Notes under the pieces: model-generated
What the model was told of the DNA's origin: nothing
Databases searched by the model: none
What the model saw: the letters and a program-made list of their open reading frames with translations, nothing else
Part shown: piece by piece, positions 53,705 to 62,293 of the stretch
Position numbering within the stretch: the first letter of the stretch is position 1
Layout of the letters: every line of letters begins with the position of its first letter
Program-made: the position numbers and the translations under genes
NCBI RefSeq assembly: GCF_900129505.1
Contig: NZ_LT670818.1
Location: 2,666,001 to 2,730,000 of the forward strand
Direction: 5' to 3'
Origin: Bradyrhizobium erythrophlei
GTDB lineage: Bacteria; Pseudomonadota; Alphaproteobacteria; Rhizobiales; Xanthobacteraceae
DNA length: 64,000 nucleotides

Positions 53705-54577
53705 ATGGTCCAGACGATAGCTCCCGTCAGTTTTTCGCAGACCTGGACCTTCTTTGAAGGCGCCTGGCATGACGGCAACGTGCCGATCATCGGTCCCCGG
53801 ACCCATGCGGCATGGCTCGGCTCGACCGTGTTCGACGGCGCGCGCGCCTTCGAAGGCGCGGCGCCCGATCTCGACCGGCACTGCGCCAGGGTGAATCAGT
53901 CGGCCATCAACTTCATGCTGAAGCCGGTGGTCGATACCGAAACCTGGCTGGGGCTGGCGCGCGAGGGCATCGCCCGCTTCGATGCCAATGCCGAGCTCTA
54001 CATCCGGCCGATGTATTGGCCGCAGACCGGCAGCGGCGGCGGCGTGCTGTTCGATCCCGAGACGACCAACTGGTGCCTGTGCATCTATGTCGCGCCGATG
54101 CCGCCGCCGACCGGCAGCGCCATCACGCTGTCGCCATTCCGCCGGCCGACCATGGAAACCGCGCCGGTCGATTGCAAGGCGGCCTGCCTCTATCCCAACA
54201 ACTCGCGCGCGCTGATGGAAGCGCAGTCGCGCGGCTTCGACAACGCCTTGATGCTCGACATGCTCGGCAATGTCGCCGAATTCGGCAATGCGAACGTATT
54301 CATGGCGAAGGAGGGCGTGGTCTACACGCCGGCGCCGAACGGCACCTTCCTCAACGGGATCACCCGGCAGCGGGTGATCGACCTGTTGCGCGGCGATGGC
54401 GTCAGCGTGGTCGAGAAGACCCTGCGATACCGCGATTTCCAAACCGCCGACGAAATCTTCTCCAGCGGCAACTTCGCCAAGGTCGCGCCGATCATCCGGA
54501 TCGACGATCGCTCGCTGCAGCCGGGGCCGTTCTACAGCCGCGCCCGCAAGCTGTACTGGGAATTTGCGCGCGGCTGA
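53705..54577 (+). CDS. Class IV aminotransferase (branched-chain amino acid aminotransferase-like)
   Basis: A 290-residue PLP enzyme of fold type IV. The PLP lysine is Lys158 (PVDCKAACLYPNNSRAL), followed by the conserved E-A-x-x-x-G-F-D-N-A-L-M-L-D pattern and AEFGNANVFMA. The substrate loop SGNFAKVAPI replaces the usual GTAA phosphate-binding version, so the amino acid used may differ from classic IlvE. ATG 53705 (MVQTIAPVSF) is chosen among close in-frame starts. It lies between the hydrolase and the minus-strand carrier-protein ligase operon, and could serve the same pathway. Confidence 0.85.
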   Translation: MVQTIAPVSFSQTWTFFEGAWHDGNVPIIGPRTHAAWLGSTVFDGARAFEGAAPDLDRHCARVNQSAINFMLKPVVDTETWLGLAREGIARFDANAELYIRPMYWPQTGSGGGVLFDPETTNWCLCIYVAPMPPPTGSAITLSPFRRPTMETAPVDCKAACLYPNNSRALMEAQSRGFDNALMLDMLGNVAEFGNANVFMAKEGVVYTPAPNGTFLNGITRQRVIDLLRGDGVSVVEKTLRYRDFQTADEIFSSGNFAKVAPIIRIDDRSLQPGPFYSRARKLYWEFARG

Positions 54578-54721
54578 TCGGCACGCGTCATCGCTTACGC
54601 CTGACGCCGTTGATCACGAGCTGTTCGACCAGCGCGGCGGCGGTTCGGCTGGGAGTATGCTTGTGCATCCGATATCCCTCGAGGTTGTTGCGGCCGCCTG
54701 ATTGACGAGACGGCAAACGGC

Positions 54722-55600
54722 CTAAGGCCCGTACAGTACTAATTCGGTGTCGGTCAGGTCGGCCAGGCGGGGCCGGCGCGGGCCCTTGAAATATTTGCGG
54801 CCGCGCGCCCGCGAGAAGATGCCGGTGAGACCGGCGACCGGCCCATTGGCATCGAGAATGACGGAAATCTTGCCGTGCCGGATCAGGGCCCGGCCGATCG
54901 AGCCCGCGCATGCGACGAATTCGGCGACGTCGCGGCAATAGATCAGCTGCATCGCCGGCGGCGCGATCAATCCGCGGCGGATGCGCATCGGCGACAGGAT
55001 GAACGGAAACGGTCCGCCGCCGGGCGTGCGGCACGCCAGGCTGAGGCAGCCATAGCGCGCGTGTCGCGCCAGCAATTCGACCTCGTTCCCGGGCAGGCCC
55101 TCGACAGCCCCGGTATCCGGCGCGATCGTCTCAATCGTCATGCCCCGCGCGGCGCGCGACAGCACCGGGATCGAGAAGAACAAGCCGCTGCAATACGAGG
55201 AAAAACCCTGCGCCTCGATGATCGGCCAGGTCCAGGTCGCGGGGCTGATATTGAGGTAGGTGACGTCCTTGTGACGCTGCGCGATTTTCGTCAACATCGG
55301 TGCGTAATTGCGGAACGCGGGATCGACATACCAGCTCGAGAGGTTGCACCGGATCGCCGCGTCGCCGCCGTCGCTCCTCGCCGTGTAGAGCAGCAGCAGG
55401 ACGCCGGCCACGGCGCCGTCATGGTCGAGCATATAGCCAAAACGGGGATAGCCGCCTGGGACTTCGCGCACCGCCTGGCGGCGCAGCCCCTGCATCCAGT
55501 AGTCGCGCGACCTTCCGACGAACCCGCGTGTCAACAGATCCGCCACCGCATCAAGATCGGCGGCGGAAATTTCACGGCATCGAAGTGTCGCAGTGTGCAC
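54722..55600 (-). CDS. GNAT-like acyltransferase linked to amino acid:carrier protein ligase
   Basis: A 292-residue protein. The first 150 residues look like a GNAT fold (CREISAADLDAVADLLTRGF, then HDGAVAGVLLLLYTA in beta-4, then LSSWYVDPAFRNYAPMLTKI, which corresponds to the acyl-CoA-binding region). The second half may be another GNAT-like domain. It starts with GTG 55600, 22 bp after the ligase stop, so it is the last gene of a three-gene operon with the flavoprotein and ligase. It is a candidate for transferring the aminoacyl group from the carrier protein to an acceptor; acceptor unknown. Confidence 0.7.
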   Translation of the reverse strand: MHTATLRCREISAADLDAVADLLTRGFVGRSRDYWMQGLRRQAVREVPGGYPRFGYMLDHDGAVAGVLLLLYTARSDGGDAAIRCNLSSWYVDPAFRNYAPMLTKIAQRHKDVTYLNISPATWTWPIIEAQGFSSYCSGLFFSIPVLSRAARGMTIETIAPDTGAVEGLPGNEVELLARHARYGCLSLACRTPGGGPFPFILSPMRIRRGLIAPPAMQLIYCRDVAEFVACAGSIGRALIRHGKISVILDANGPVAGLTGIFSRARGRKYFKGPRRPRLADLTDTELVLYGP

Positions 55601-55622
55601 CGCCGCCTACCGATCGCATCCG

Positions 55623-56561
55623 TTATTTGTGGCCGAGCGCCTCCCGCACCGCGGCCGGCCACTTGGCGACATCGGTGCCATGGGTGTGGAACATGGCGAC
55701 CGCGAGCCGATCCATCCCGAACGCGACGCAGCCGGTATGCGCCGGCTCGCCATTGGCGTCCTTGATGTCCCAGGTGGTGCCGAAATGGTCGCGGTGGTAG
55801 TTGAAGCTCATGCACGCGGTCGGCCGCTCTTCCGAGCGCAGCGGAATCAAGAGTTCGAACTTCAGCGACTGCTGCTTCTGGCTGACCGCCTTCATCTGGC
55901 CGACGCGGCCGAAGAAGGGATCAGAGGCATAATCGACCTTGAAGGTCAGGCCGAGATCGCGCGCGATGGCCTGGGCGCGCACCATCCAGCGCTCGCGGAA
56001 ATCGGATACGTCTTCGGGGCTGCCGATGCAGACATATTCGCGCATCCGGAACGACTGCAGCCGGTCGAGATGGCGCGACGGCTCGGCGCGGAAGCAGTCG
56101 GCCGCGACGTCGAAGCGCAGGCCACCTTTGGGCAGCGCGCCGCGCGCGGCCGCGATCGGATAGACGGGATAGCAGGCCGCCGGCGACAGTACGAGGTCGG
56201 CGGGCGAGAGCGACGTGGTCCAGTCGCCACCGGCGTCGAAGCGGCTGACCGCGGAATTGATCTCGCGCTCGGTGCCATGCAGGCCGCAGACGCAGCCGAG
56301 GAGGTTGGGAAAGCTGTTCAGATAGCCGGATTTCTCCAGCTGGCCACGGTTCATCACCGGCGGGAAGCGCATCACCTCGGTATCGGGTTCGCGATTGCGC
56401 GTGATCAAGGCGGCGAGCCGATCGACCATGTCTTCGTAGAGCGCGGTGCGGGCGTAAACGCCGTCGGTTCCCATCTTGTGGAATAATTTATTGGCGAGGT
56501 GATCGAGCGGGTCGGCCGGCTGGGTGGCTTCCGGCGACGGGCTTCGGACAGCTATGTTCAT
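55623..56561 (-). CDS. Amino acid--[acyl-carrier-protein] ligase (seryl-tRNA-synthetase-like)
   Basis: A 312-residue class II synthetase catalytic core without a tRNA-binding arm. Motif 2 is FRAEPSRHLDRLQSFRMREY and motif 3 is TGCVAFGMDRLAVAMF. The zinc ligands are Cys130 (PAACYPVYP), Glu175 (FRMREYVC) and Cys278 (HTGCVAFG), at nearly the same numbers as in the characterised Bradyrhizobium enzyme (131, 176, 279 from memory). Such ligases activate glycine or alanine with ATP and load it on the phosphopantetheine of a small carrier protein, not on tRNA. The partner carrier protein is encoded at 58181-58468. Operon: flavoprotein, ligase, GNAT-like, with gaps of 31 and 22 bp. Confidence 0.93.
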   Translation of the reverse strand: MNIAVRSPSPEATQPADPLDHLANKLFHKMGTDGVYARTALYEDMVDRLAALITRNREPDTEVMRFPPVMNRGQLEKSGYLNSFPNLLGCVCGLHGTEREINSAVSRFDAGGDWTTSLSPADLVLSPAACYPVYPIAAARGALPKGGLRFDVAADCFRAEPSRHLDRLQSFRMREYVCIGSPEDVSDFRERWMVRAQAIARDLGLTFKVDYASDPFFGRVGQMKAVSQKQQSLKFELLIPLRSEERPTACMSFNYHRDHFGTTWDIKDANGEPAHTGCVAFGMDRLAVAMFHTHGTDVAKWPAAVREALGHK

Positions 56562-56592
56562 GTTCGGCGTTCCCGGTTTTCTTGTTTGTTGA

Positions 56593-57819
56593 TCAATCGC
56601 GCAAGGTCGTGGGCACGCCGCTCATCAGGCTTGCGGTCGCGATATTGGCGAGGATGCGGTCGTTGTTGATCATGATCGGCGCCGACAGCACGTCGCGCAG
56701 ATGTCGGCCGATGCTGAAGTCGCCGTCGTTGCGATATCCCGACAGGCCGCAGGCGCGCATCGCGCTCATGACGGTCGCCACCGCGAGTTCCGAAGCCTCC
56801 ACCTTCAAAAGGTTGATCTGGGACTGGAAGTCGAGGGAGGACAGCGCCCGCTCGTCATGCTCGTGGGTCAGATAGGTATCGAGATTGGTTGTGATCATGG
56901 CGCGCAGCTTTGCGAGCGACATTTTGGCGGCGGTGAAATGCGCCGCACCCGGCGGCATCTGGCCGCCGGCCCCGCGGGCGGCTTTCCGGATGAACAATTG
57001 CGCGCGCTCGACGGACGCTGCCGCGATCCCGGCCCAGGCCGAGGACCAGGAGAGATGCGCGACCGGTGTCATCGTCTGCGCGTGAATCTTGTCATAGGCT
57101 TCGGGGAAGATCTGTTCGGCGGTGCCCTTGAACTTCAGCTCGAAGCCGGCGCTGCAGGTTCCGCGCATGCCGAGCGTCTCCCATGCGAGGCTGGGCTCCA
57201 GCGTGTAATTGTCCCTGGTAATCGCCAGCAGCACCTGGTCGGAGCCGGCGGCGTCATTGGCGCGGCGCGCGATGGTGACGATGCCGTCCGCCTGCGCGCC
57301 GTATGAAATCACGGTGGCGTTGCGAGCCAGCGAGATCTCGGTGCCGGCGTGCTCGACGGCGGCGGTGGAGAAACGGATGTTGCCGCCGTTTTGTCCTTCG
57401 GTGGTTGATGACGCCAGCAGCATCTGCCCGGCCGCCGCGCGACGCATCAGCGTTTCGTGCCAGGCCGAGCCCGCGCCGTGGCGGACCAGGCAGGCGACCT
57501 TGGTCTGATGCATCGCAAAGATCATCGCTGTCGACGCACAGGCGCGGCCGAGCGTGTAGCACATGTCGGTGATATCGGCGACCGATGCGCCGTCGCCGCC
57601 GAACGCGAGCGGGATCTGGACGCCCAGCAGCCGCTGCGCGCGCATCGCGTCGAGCGCTTTCTGCGGGAACCGCGCATCGCGGTCGACCGCTTCGGCTTCC
57701 GCGGCGGCGACCGCCGCAACCGTAGCCGTTCGCAGCGGGAAGGAACTCCGGTCGGGAATGAATTGTTCGCTGATCCTGTCCGCAACGGCGTTGCGTAGTC
57801 TGGTCTCCCGCATGTTCAT
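56593..57819 (-). CDS. Acyl-CoA dehydrogenase-like flavoprotein of the carrier-protein locus
   Basis: A 408-residue protein of the acyl-CoA dehydrogenase fold. Helical N-terminal domain (FPQKALDAMRAQRLLGVQIP, FGGDGASVADI), beta domain (LASSTTEGQNGGNIRFSTAA; WETLGMRGTCSAGFELK), helical C-terminal domain (VMSAMRACGLSGYRNDGDFS, then LRDVLSAPIMINNDRILANI). Where typical members have the catalytic Glu in an Y-E-G-T motif, this protein reads SAPIMINNDRI, so the usual base seems absent. FAD use is likely. By analogy to prolyl-carrier-protein oxidases of prodigiosin-type pathways, it may oxidise an aminoacyl group bound to the carrier protein; this is inference. ATG 57819 or 57813 (MNMRETRLR). Confidence 0.82.
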   Translation of the reverse strand: MNMRETRLRNAVADRISEQFIPDRSSFPLRTATVAAVAAAEAEAVDRDARFPQKALDAMRAQRLLGVQIPLAFGGDGASVADITDMCYTLGRACASTAMIFAMHQTKVACLVRHGAGSAWHETLMRRAAAGQMLLASSTTEGQNGGNIRFSTAAVEHAGTEISLARNATVISYGAQADGIVTIARRANDAAGSDQVLLAITRDNYTLEPSLAWETLGMRGTCSAGFELKFKGTAEQIFPEAYDKIHAQTMTPVAHLSWSSAWAGIAAASVERAQLFIRKAARGAGGQMPPGAAHFTAAKMSLAKLRAMITTNLDTYLTHEHDERALSSLDFQSQINLLKVEASELAVATVMSAMRACGLSGYRNDGDFSIGRHLRDVLSAPIMINNDRILANIATASLMSGVPTTLRD

Positions 57820-58180
57820 GGCCGATATGCCTTTTAGGGGTTCTGTCGGTGCGAAACACCTGCGCGGGCTTCGCGCAATGCCACATCGATCGCTTGAACA
57901 GCTTCCGATCAAGCGTCAAGGCTAAGGATTTAATTCAAATGCGTCGACGAAATTCGGGGTAAACGACATTCGTTTCGGCGATGAAAGTTAATCCGCGGTT
58001 TTTTCGATGTCTCGTTTTCTGGCGATCGCCGTTAGCGTTAAGAACCGAATGACGGCCTCGCTCAAACGAGATTCATTGTTCTTCAAAGGCTCGTGGAATT
58101 ATAGATGGGCGTGGTAACAGCCGGTTTTGGCGGCGCAGTTTGATGCGATGGCGCATCGGCGCGACAGGTGGGAATTGAAG
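57820..58180. promoter_or_regulatory. Divergent control region of the carrier-protein locus
   Basis: A 361-bp gap between the minus-strand flavoprotein-ligase-GNAT operon and the plus-strand carrier protein gene. It is AT-richer around 57920-58080 and must hold both promoters. No specific operator motif could be assigned, but the divergent layout suggests coordinated expression. Confidence 0.5.
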
Positions 58181-58468
58181 ATGCAGGCGTTTAACCCCCA
58201 CGTCTTTAGCGCGAATGTCGGGGATCGCATCCTTGCCCTCGTCAGGGCAATCCTCGAACAGAACGCGATCGCGGCCGACGTGCGGCCGAACTCGCGGCTG
58301 GTGGATGTCGGGCTGACCTCGATGGACATGGTCAATCTGATGCTGTCGGTCGAGGCTGAATTCGATTTCACGATTCCGCAAGACCAGATCACGCCGGAAA
58401 ATTTTCAGTCGGTGAAAACGCTGGAAGCGATGATCGCCGGCCAGCTGCAGCCCGAAGCGGCGGCTTGA
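58181..58468 (+). CDS. Acyl/aminoacyl carrier protein
   Basis: A 95-residue four-helix carrier protein (MQAFNPHVFSANVGDRILAL...). The phosphopantetheine site is Ser47 in LVDVGLTSMDMVNLML (G-L-T-S-M-D). Acidic residues after it (EAEFDF) form the usual helix II interaction face. An AGGTGGGA site lies about 7 bases before the ATG. Its position opposite the ligase operon matches Bradyrhizobium loci where the ligase aminoacylates the neighbouring carrier protein. The C-terminus is short and polar. It should need a phosphopantetheinyl transferase encoded elsewhere. Confidence 0.92.
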   Translation: MQAFNPHVFSANVGDRILALVRAILEQNAIAADVRPNSRLVDVGLTSMDMVNLMLSVEAEFDFTIPQDQITPENFQSVKTLEAMIAGQLQPEAAA

Positions 58469-59373
58469 GTATCTAAAACGACGCATATGGTGGGCAAGGG
58501 CATGCTTCGCTTTGCCCAACCTTCCGCCGTCATACCCCGCGGATGCGGGGTATCCAGTACGCCGCGGCCTCTCGATTCTATCGTCAGCGTCACTGGAATA
58601 CTGGATCGCCCGCCTGCGCGGGCGACGACAACTGAGGGTGTGGCGCTCGTCTCAATGGCAAAATACGACTTTGCATTCCCGCGACACGCTGCGCCCGAGT
58701 TTTGCTAAAGCCTTCCGCCCGGAGGGCGCAGGGAATGCCGGGCGCCCGATGCGCCCGATAGCCGCGTGTGCAGAGATAGTGGAGTTACGCACACGCGTTA
58801 GTCAGGTCACACCGAAATCACCCGGCATTCCCCGCGCAATGGTTTTAACGGCTTCCTTCGTACTCTCCCCGGTGATCGGGCTTTTTTGTCACCGTCGCCG
58901 GCGGGATACTTCCCGCCAACTTGACGCCAGCGTCGAGGCGTCAGGACCACACGACTTCTCCGTCCGCAAGATAAGCGCTCTCGTCTTTAGCGCCACTTGC
59001 GTCCATCGCATCCCGCACCAACGTCCGTGACGATCGCGAAACGCCCCTCTCGGTGGGACGGGACATGTGGGTTATTAAAGTGATTCGCCTCTTCGGAAAA
59101 CCAGAATATTTTTGCAAAAGGGGCTGGACAGGCGGTTTGGAAAGCGACCCGACGGGCAAATCAGTTGACCCGGCTATCGAAGGTCGAGCGCGAAAACAAA
59201 ACGAAACAGCAGCCCTTGCGCCGTCGCCAAATGGTCGGTTTCATCACTGCGTCCGGCCACCCCCCGGGTACGGTTTACCGCGAGGCGTCCAGCAAATAAG
59301 ATGCTTCGCACCATGCTTGAACCCGGACAAAGGTGATCAGGAACGTACGTCAACGCAGGACGGAAAAACCCCG
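58469..59373. repeat. Long non-coding stretch with bradyrhizobial-type palindromic repeats
   Basis: About 900 bp with no supported gene. At 58531-58632 there is a compound element: a perfect 9-bp hairpin (ATACCCCGC, loop GGAT) at 58532-58553, an ATCCAGTA/TACTGGAT pair around it, and a second hairpin (TCGCCCGC, loop CTGC) at 58606-58625. The stretch 58680-59060 resembles a repetitive block often annotated as spurious ORFs in this bacterial group, and contains GGTGATCGGG...TCACC hairpin-like structure near 58872-58894. Open frames here have repeat-like composition and are not called. Confidence 0.6.
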
Positions 59374-59553
59374 ATGAGCGACGAGCCCTACAAATCCTGG
59401 CAATGCCGCACCTGCGGTTACATTTATGACGAGGGAAAAGGCGACCCGGATGAAGGCCTGGCGCCGGGCACAAGATGGGCCGCGATTCCGGACGACTGGA
59501 TTTGTCCGGAGTGCGGCACGCCCAAAGGCGACTTCGACATGGTTGAGCTTTAG
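59374..59553 (+). CDS. Rubredoxin
   Basis: A 59-residue one-iron electron carrier. The iron ligands are in WQCRTCGYIYDEGKGDPDEG (CxxCGxxYd) and WICPECGTPKGDFD (CPxCG), with the typical spacing of about 30 residues between pairs. Length and motifs are standard for aerobic rubredoxins that serve alkane hydroxylases or other oxygenases. The ATG 59374 start (MSDEPYKSW) gives the family N-terminus. No oxygenase or rubredoxin reductase lies nearby, so the partner is unknown. Confidence 0.95.
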   Translation: MSDEPYKSWQCRTCGYIYDEGKGDPDEGLAPGTRWAAIPDDWICPECGTPKGDFDMVEL

Positions 59554-59657
59554 CATTCGATTCCGCCTCGAGTCTCCGGCCCATTGGAGAGCCGAAATAC
59601 AATGGTCGTGCTTCATCGCCAGGATGAGTAGTGCTACGAACGGAAAATGGAGACGGC

Positions 59658-60536
59658 ATGACGAAGGCGATCCTGGGTATCATCGGCGGTTCCGGCATTT
59701 ACGATCTGCCGGGCCTTGAGAACGTGCGCGAGGAGGCGATCGCGAGCCCGTGGGGCGAGCCGTCGGCGCCCGTGCGCCACGGCACCATCGCCGGCCTGCC
59801 GATCGTGTTCCTGCCGCGCCACGACAAGGGCCACCGGCTGTCGCCGTCCGACATCAATTACCGCGCCAATATCGACGTGCTCAAGCGCGCCGGGGTCACC
59901 GACCTGATCTCGCTGTCGGCCTGCGGGTCGTTCAAGGAAGAGCTGCCGCCCGGCACCTTCGTGCTGGTCGACCAGTTCGTCGACCGTACCCACAAGCGCG
60001 AAAATTCGTTCTTCGGTAAAGGATGCGTCGCCCACGTCTCGATGGCGCATCCGGTGTCGCCGCGGCTGCGCATCCACCTTGCCGCGGCCGCCGAGGCCGA
60101 GGGCATCGCGATCGCGCGCGGCGGCACTTATCTGTGCATGGAGGGGCCGCAATTCTCCAGCTACGCCGAAAGCATGACCTACAAGAACCTGGGCTACTCC
60201 GTGATCGGCATGACCAACATGCCGGAGGCAAAACTCGCCCGCGAGGCCGAGATCTCCTACGCGACAGTGGCGATGGTGACGGACTTCGATTGCTGGCATC
60301 CCGACCATGATGCCGTGACGGTGCAGGACATCATCCGGGTATTGACCACCAACGCCGACAAGGCCAAGGGCCTGGTGGCGCGGCTTGCCAAGGATTTCCC
60401 GCGCCAGCACGAGCCGTGTCCCAACGGTTCGGACCGCGCGCTCGACACCGCCATCATCACCGCGCCGGAAGCGCGCGATCCCGCGCTTTTGAAAAAGCTC
60501 GACGCGGTGGCGGGAAGGATTTTGCGGGAGCGATGA
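59658..60536 (+). CDS. mtnP: S-methyl-5'-thioadenosine phosphorylase
   Basis: A 292-residue PNP/MTAP-family enzyme that splits 5'-methylthioadenosine with phosphate into adenine and 5-methylthioribose 1-phosphate. N-terminal ILGIIGGSGIYDLPGL is the phosphate-binding start; FLPRHDKGHRLSPSDINYRAN holds the P-R-H motif; GTYLCMEGPQFSSYAES and GMTNMPEAKLAREAEI are the substrate-binding region, and TDFDCWH carries the Asp that binds adenine. ATG 59658 has GGAG 5 bases upstream. It is followed by a SnoaL-like gene and mtnA. Confidence 0.95.
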   Translation: MTKAILGIIGGSGIYDLPGLENVREEAIASPWGEPSAPVRHGTIAGLPIVFLPRHDKGHRLSPSDINYRANIDVLKRAGVTDLISLSACGSFKEELPPGTFVLVDQFVDRTHKRENSFFGKGCVAHVSMAHPVSPRLRIHLAAAAEAEGIAIARGGTYLCMEGPQFSSYAESMTYKNLGYSVIGMTNMPEAKLAREAEISYATVAMVTDFDCWHPDHDAVTVQDIIRVLTTNADKAKGLVARLAKDFPRQHEPCPNGSDRALDTAIITAPEARDPALLKKLDAVAGRILRER

Positions 60537-60554
60537 GGCGCCGGATGGGCCTTA

Positions 60555-60672
60555 TGGTTCGAGACGCGCGGCGTTGCCGCGCTCCTCACCATGAGGGTTC
60601 GGCACCTTACCACGACGGTCCAGAGGACCTCCTCCTGAGGAGCACGCGCCAGCGTGCGTCTCGAAGGATGGA
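60555..60672. repeat. Bradyrhizobial palindromic intergenic element
   Basis: A roughly 115-bp element with terminal inverted repeats TTCGAGACGC (60558-60567) and GCGTCTCGAA (60656-60665). Internal parts CTCCTCACCATGAGG and CCTCCTCCTGAGGAG also pair. This sequence family is common between genes in Bradyrhizobium-type genomes. It sits between mtnP and the SnoaL-like gene and may act as terminator or as an RNA-stability element. Confidence 0.8.
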
Positions 60673-60690
60673 GCAATGAGGAGTTCGTCG

Positions 60691-61101
60691 ATGTCTGAGG
60701 TGTCCGCGCTGTTCGACCGATGGGAGCGGGTCTGGCATGAGGGCCAATACGATCTGATTCCGACTTGCGTGGGCCAGCACTATATCCGGCACGATGAAAA
60801 GGGCGACCGGACGGTGACGCTGGAGGCCTACGCGGCCGAGCTCGCGGCTGTCCATCGGGAGCGACCGGGTACCCGCGTAGTCGTGTACGATCACTTGTTC
60901 ACAGATGATCGCGCGTGGTTCCGCTTTTCGTTCGTTTGGCCTGATCCGCAATCCGGCGAGCGCCGCAGCCGGGCAGGCATGCAAAGCTACCGGATCGAGG
61001 ATGGAAAGCTCGCGGAGACCTGGATTACGCTGCTCCCGCTAGGGACCGCATGGACGGACGCGGTTGCGCAAGAACGCTGGACGAGCAAACGATCTATCTG
61101 A
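60691..61101 (+). CDS. SnoaL-like / nuclear transport factor 2-like protein
   Basis: A 136-residue protein of the NTF2 cone fold (SALFDRWERVWHEGQYDLIP at the start, then HLFTDDRAWFRFSFVWPDPQ and YRIEDGKLAETWI, a typical SnoaL C-terminal strand pair). Family members are small isomerases, hydrolases or ligand binders of very different function. GGAG lies 7 bases before ATG 60691. It lies between mtnP and mtnA on the same strand; a role in the same salvage pathway is only suggested by location. Confidence 0.78.
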   Translation: MSEVSALFDRWERVWHEGQYDLIPTCVGQHYIRHDEKGDRTVTLEAYAAELAAVHRERPGTRVVVYDHLFTDDRAWFRFSFVWPDPQSGERRSRAGMQSYRIEDGKLAETWITLLPLGTAWTDAVAQERWTSKRSI

Positions 61102-61167
61102 CCTGTATTCGTCAGGATACAATTCCCCGCGCGAGAGAGGGGTAGAAGAAGGGAGCAACGCGGCATC

Positions 61168-62277
61168 ATGAAGGTCGACGGCAGGCATATCCGCAGTATC
61201 TGGCTCGAGCCCGACGGCGCGACCGTCAGCGCGATCGATCAGCGCCGGCTGCCGCACCATTTTGCGGTGGAGCGGCTGACGAGTTGCGACGCCGCGGCGG
61301 ACGCGATCAAGTCCATGCTGGTGCGCGGTGCGCCGCTGATCGGCGCGACCGCCGCCTTCGGGATGGCGCTGGCGATGCGGGCCGATCCCTCCGACGCCGC
61401 GCTCGATCGCGCCTATCGAACGCTGATCGCGACGCGGCCGACCGCGATCAACCTGAAATGGGCGCTGGACGAGATGGCCTCGCTGCTGCGGCCGCTGCCG
61501 CCGTCGGACCGGACCGCGGCGGCCTATTCGCGCGCCGCCGAGATTTCCGAGGATGACATCGCCATCAACCGGGGCATCGGCGAGCACGGCATTGCGCTGA
61601 TCAAGGCGATTGCCGCGACCAAGAAGCATGGCGAGCGCGTCAATGTGCTGACCCATTGCAACGCCGGCTGGCTCGCCACCGTGGACTGGGGCACCGCGAC
61701 GGCGCCGATCTATCTGGCGCACGACAGCGGCCATGCCGTCCATGTCTGGGTCGACGAGACCCGTCCGCGCAACCAGGGTGCGTCGCTGACCGCCTGGGAG
61801 CTCGGCCATCACGGCGTGCCGCACACCGTGATCCCCGACAACACCGGCGGCCATCTGATGCAGCACGGGATGGTTGATCTCGTCATCGTCGGCACCGACC
61901 GTGTCACCGCCAATGGCGATGTCTGCAACAAGATCGGCACGTATCTCAAGGCCCTCGCCGCGCATGACAATGGCGTGCCGTTCTATGTGGCGCTGCCGTC
62001 GCCGACGATCGATTTCTCCGTCGCCGACGGGATTGCGGAAATTCCGATCGAGCAGCGCGGGCCCGACGAAGTGACCGATATGACGGGGCGCACCGCCGAT
62101 GGGCGGATCGAGACGGTACGGATCGTGCCGGACGGTTCGCCGGTCGCCAATTACGGGTTCGACGTGACGCCGGCGCGGCTGGTGACGGGATTGATCACCG
62201 AGCGCGGCGTGCTCAAAGCGAACCGCGCAGCGCTCGCAGCCGCCTTTCCCGAGAGAAACGCGACCGCGGCCGAGTAA
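61168..62277 (+). CDS. mtnA: S-methyl-5-thioribose-1-phosphate isomerase
   Basis: A 369-residue aldose-ketose isomerase (eIF2B-like fold) converting 5-methylthioribose 1-phosphate to the ribulose form. Catalytic Cys164 ([17 protein letters not shown]) and Asp244 ([19 protein letters not shown]) fall almost where Bacillus subtilis MtnA has Cys160 and Asp240. The N-terminal [18 protein letters not shown] and middle [12 protein letters not shown] motifs are family hallmarks. It is followed 16 bp downstream by the class II aldolase/dehydrogenase fusion, suggesting one operon for the next steps. Confidence 0.96.
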   Translation: MKVDGRHIRSIWLEPDGATVSAIDQRRLPHHFAVERLTSCDAAADAIKSMLVRGAPLIGATAAFGMALAMRADPSDAALDRAYRTLIATRPTAINLKWALDEMASLLRPLPPSDRTAAAYSRAAEISEDDIAINRGIGEHGIALIKAIAATKKHGERVNVLTHCNAGWLATVDWGTATAPIYLAHDSGHAVHVWVDETRPRNQGASLTAWELGHHGVPHTVIPDNTGGHLMQHGMVDLVIVGTDRVTANGDVCNKIGTYLKALAAHDNGVPFYVALPSPTIDFSVADGIAEIPIEQRGPDEVTDMTGRTADGRIETVRIVPDGSPVANYGFDVTPARLVTGLITERGVLKANRAALAAAFPERNATAAE

Positions 62278-62293
62278 CCAAGGAAGACAGCTG

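Noticed and set aside
58512..59030. A 172-codon plus frame in the repeat block
   Set aside because: It runs through hairpins and repetitive DNA; its composition is that of a translated repeat, not of a protein.
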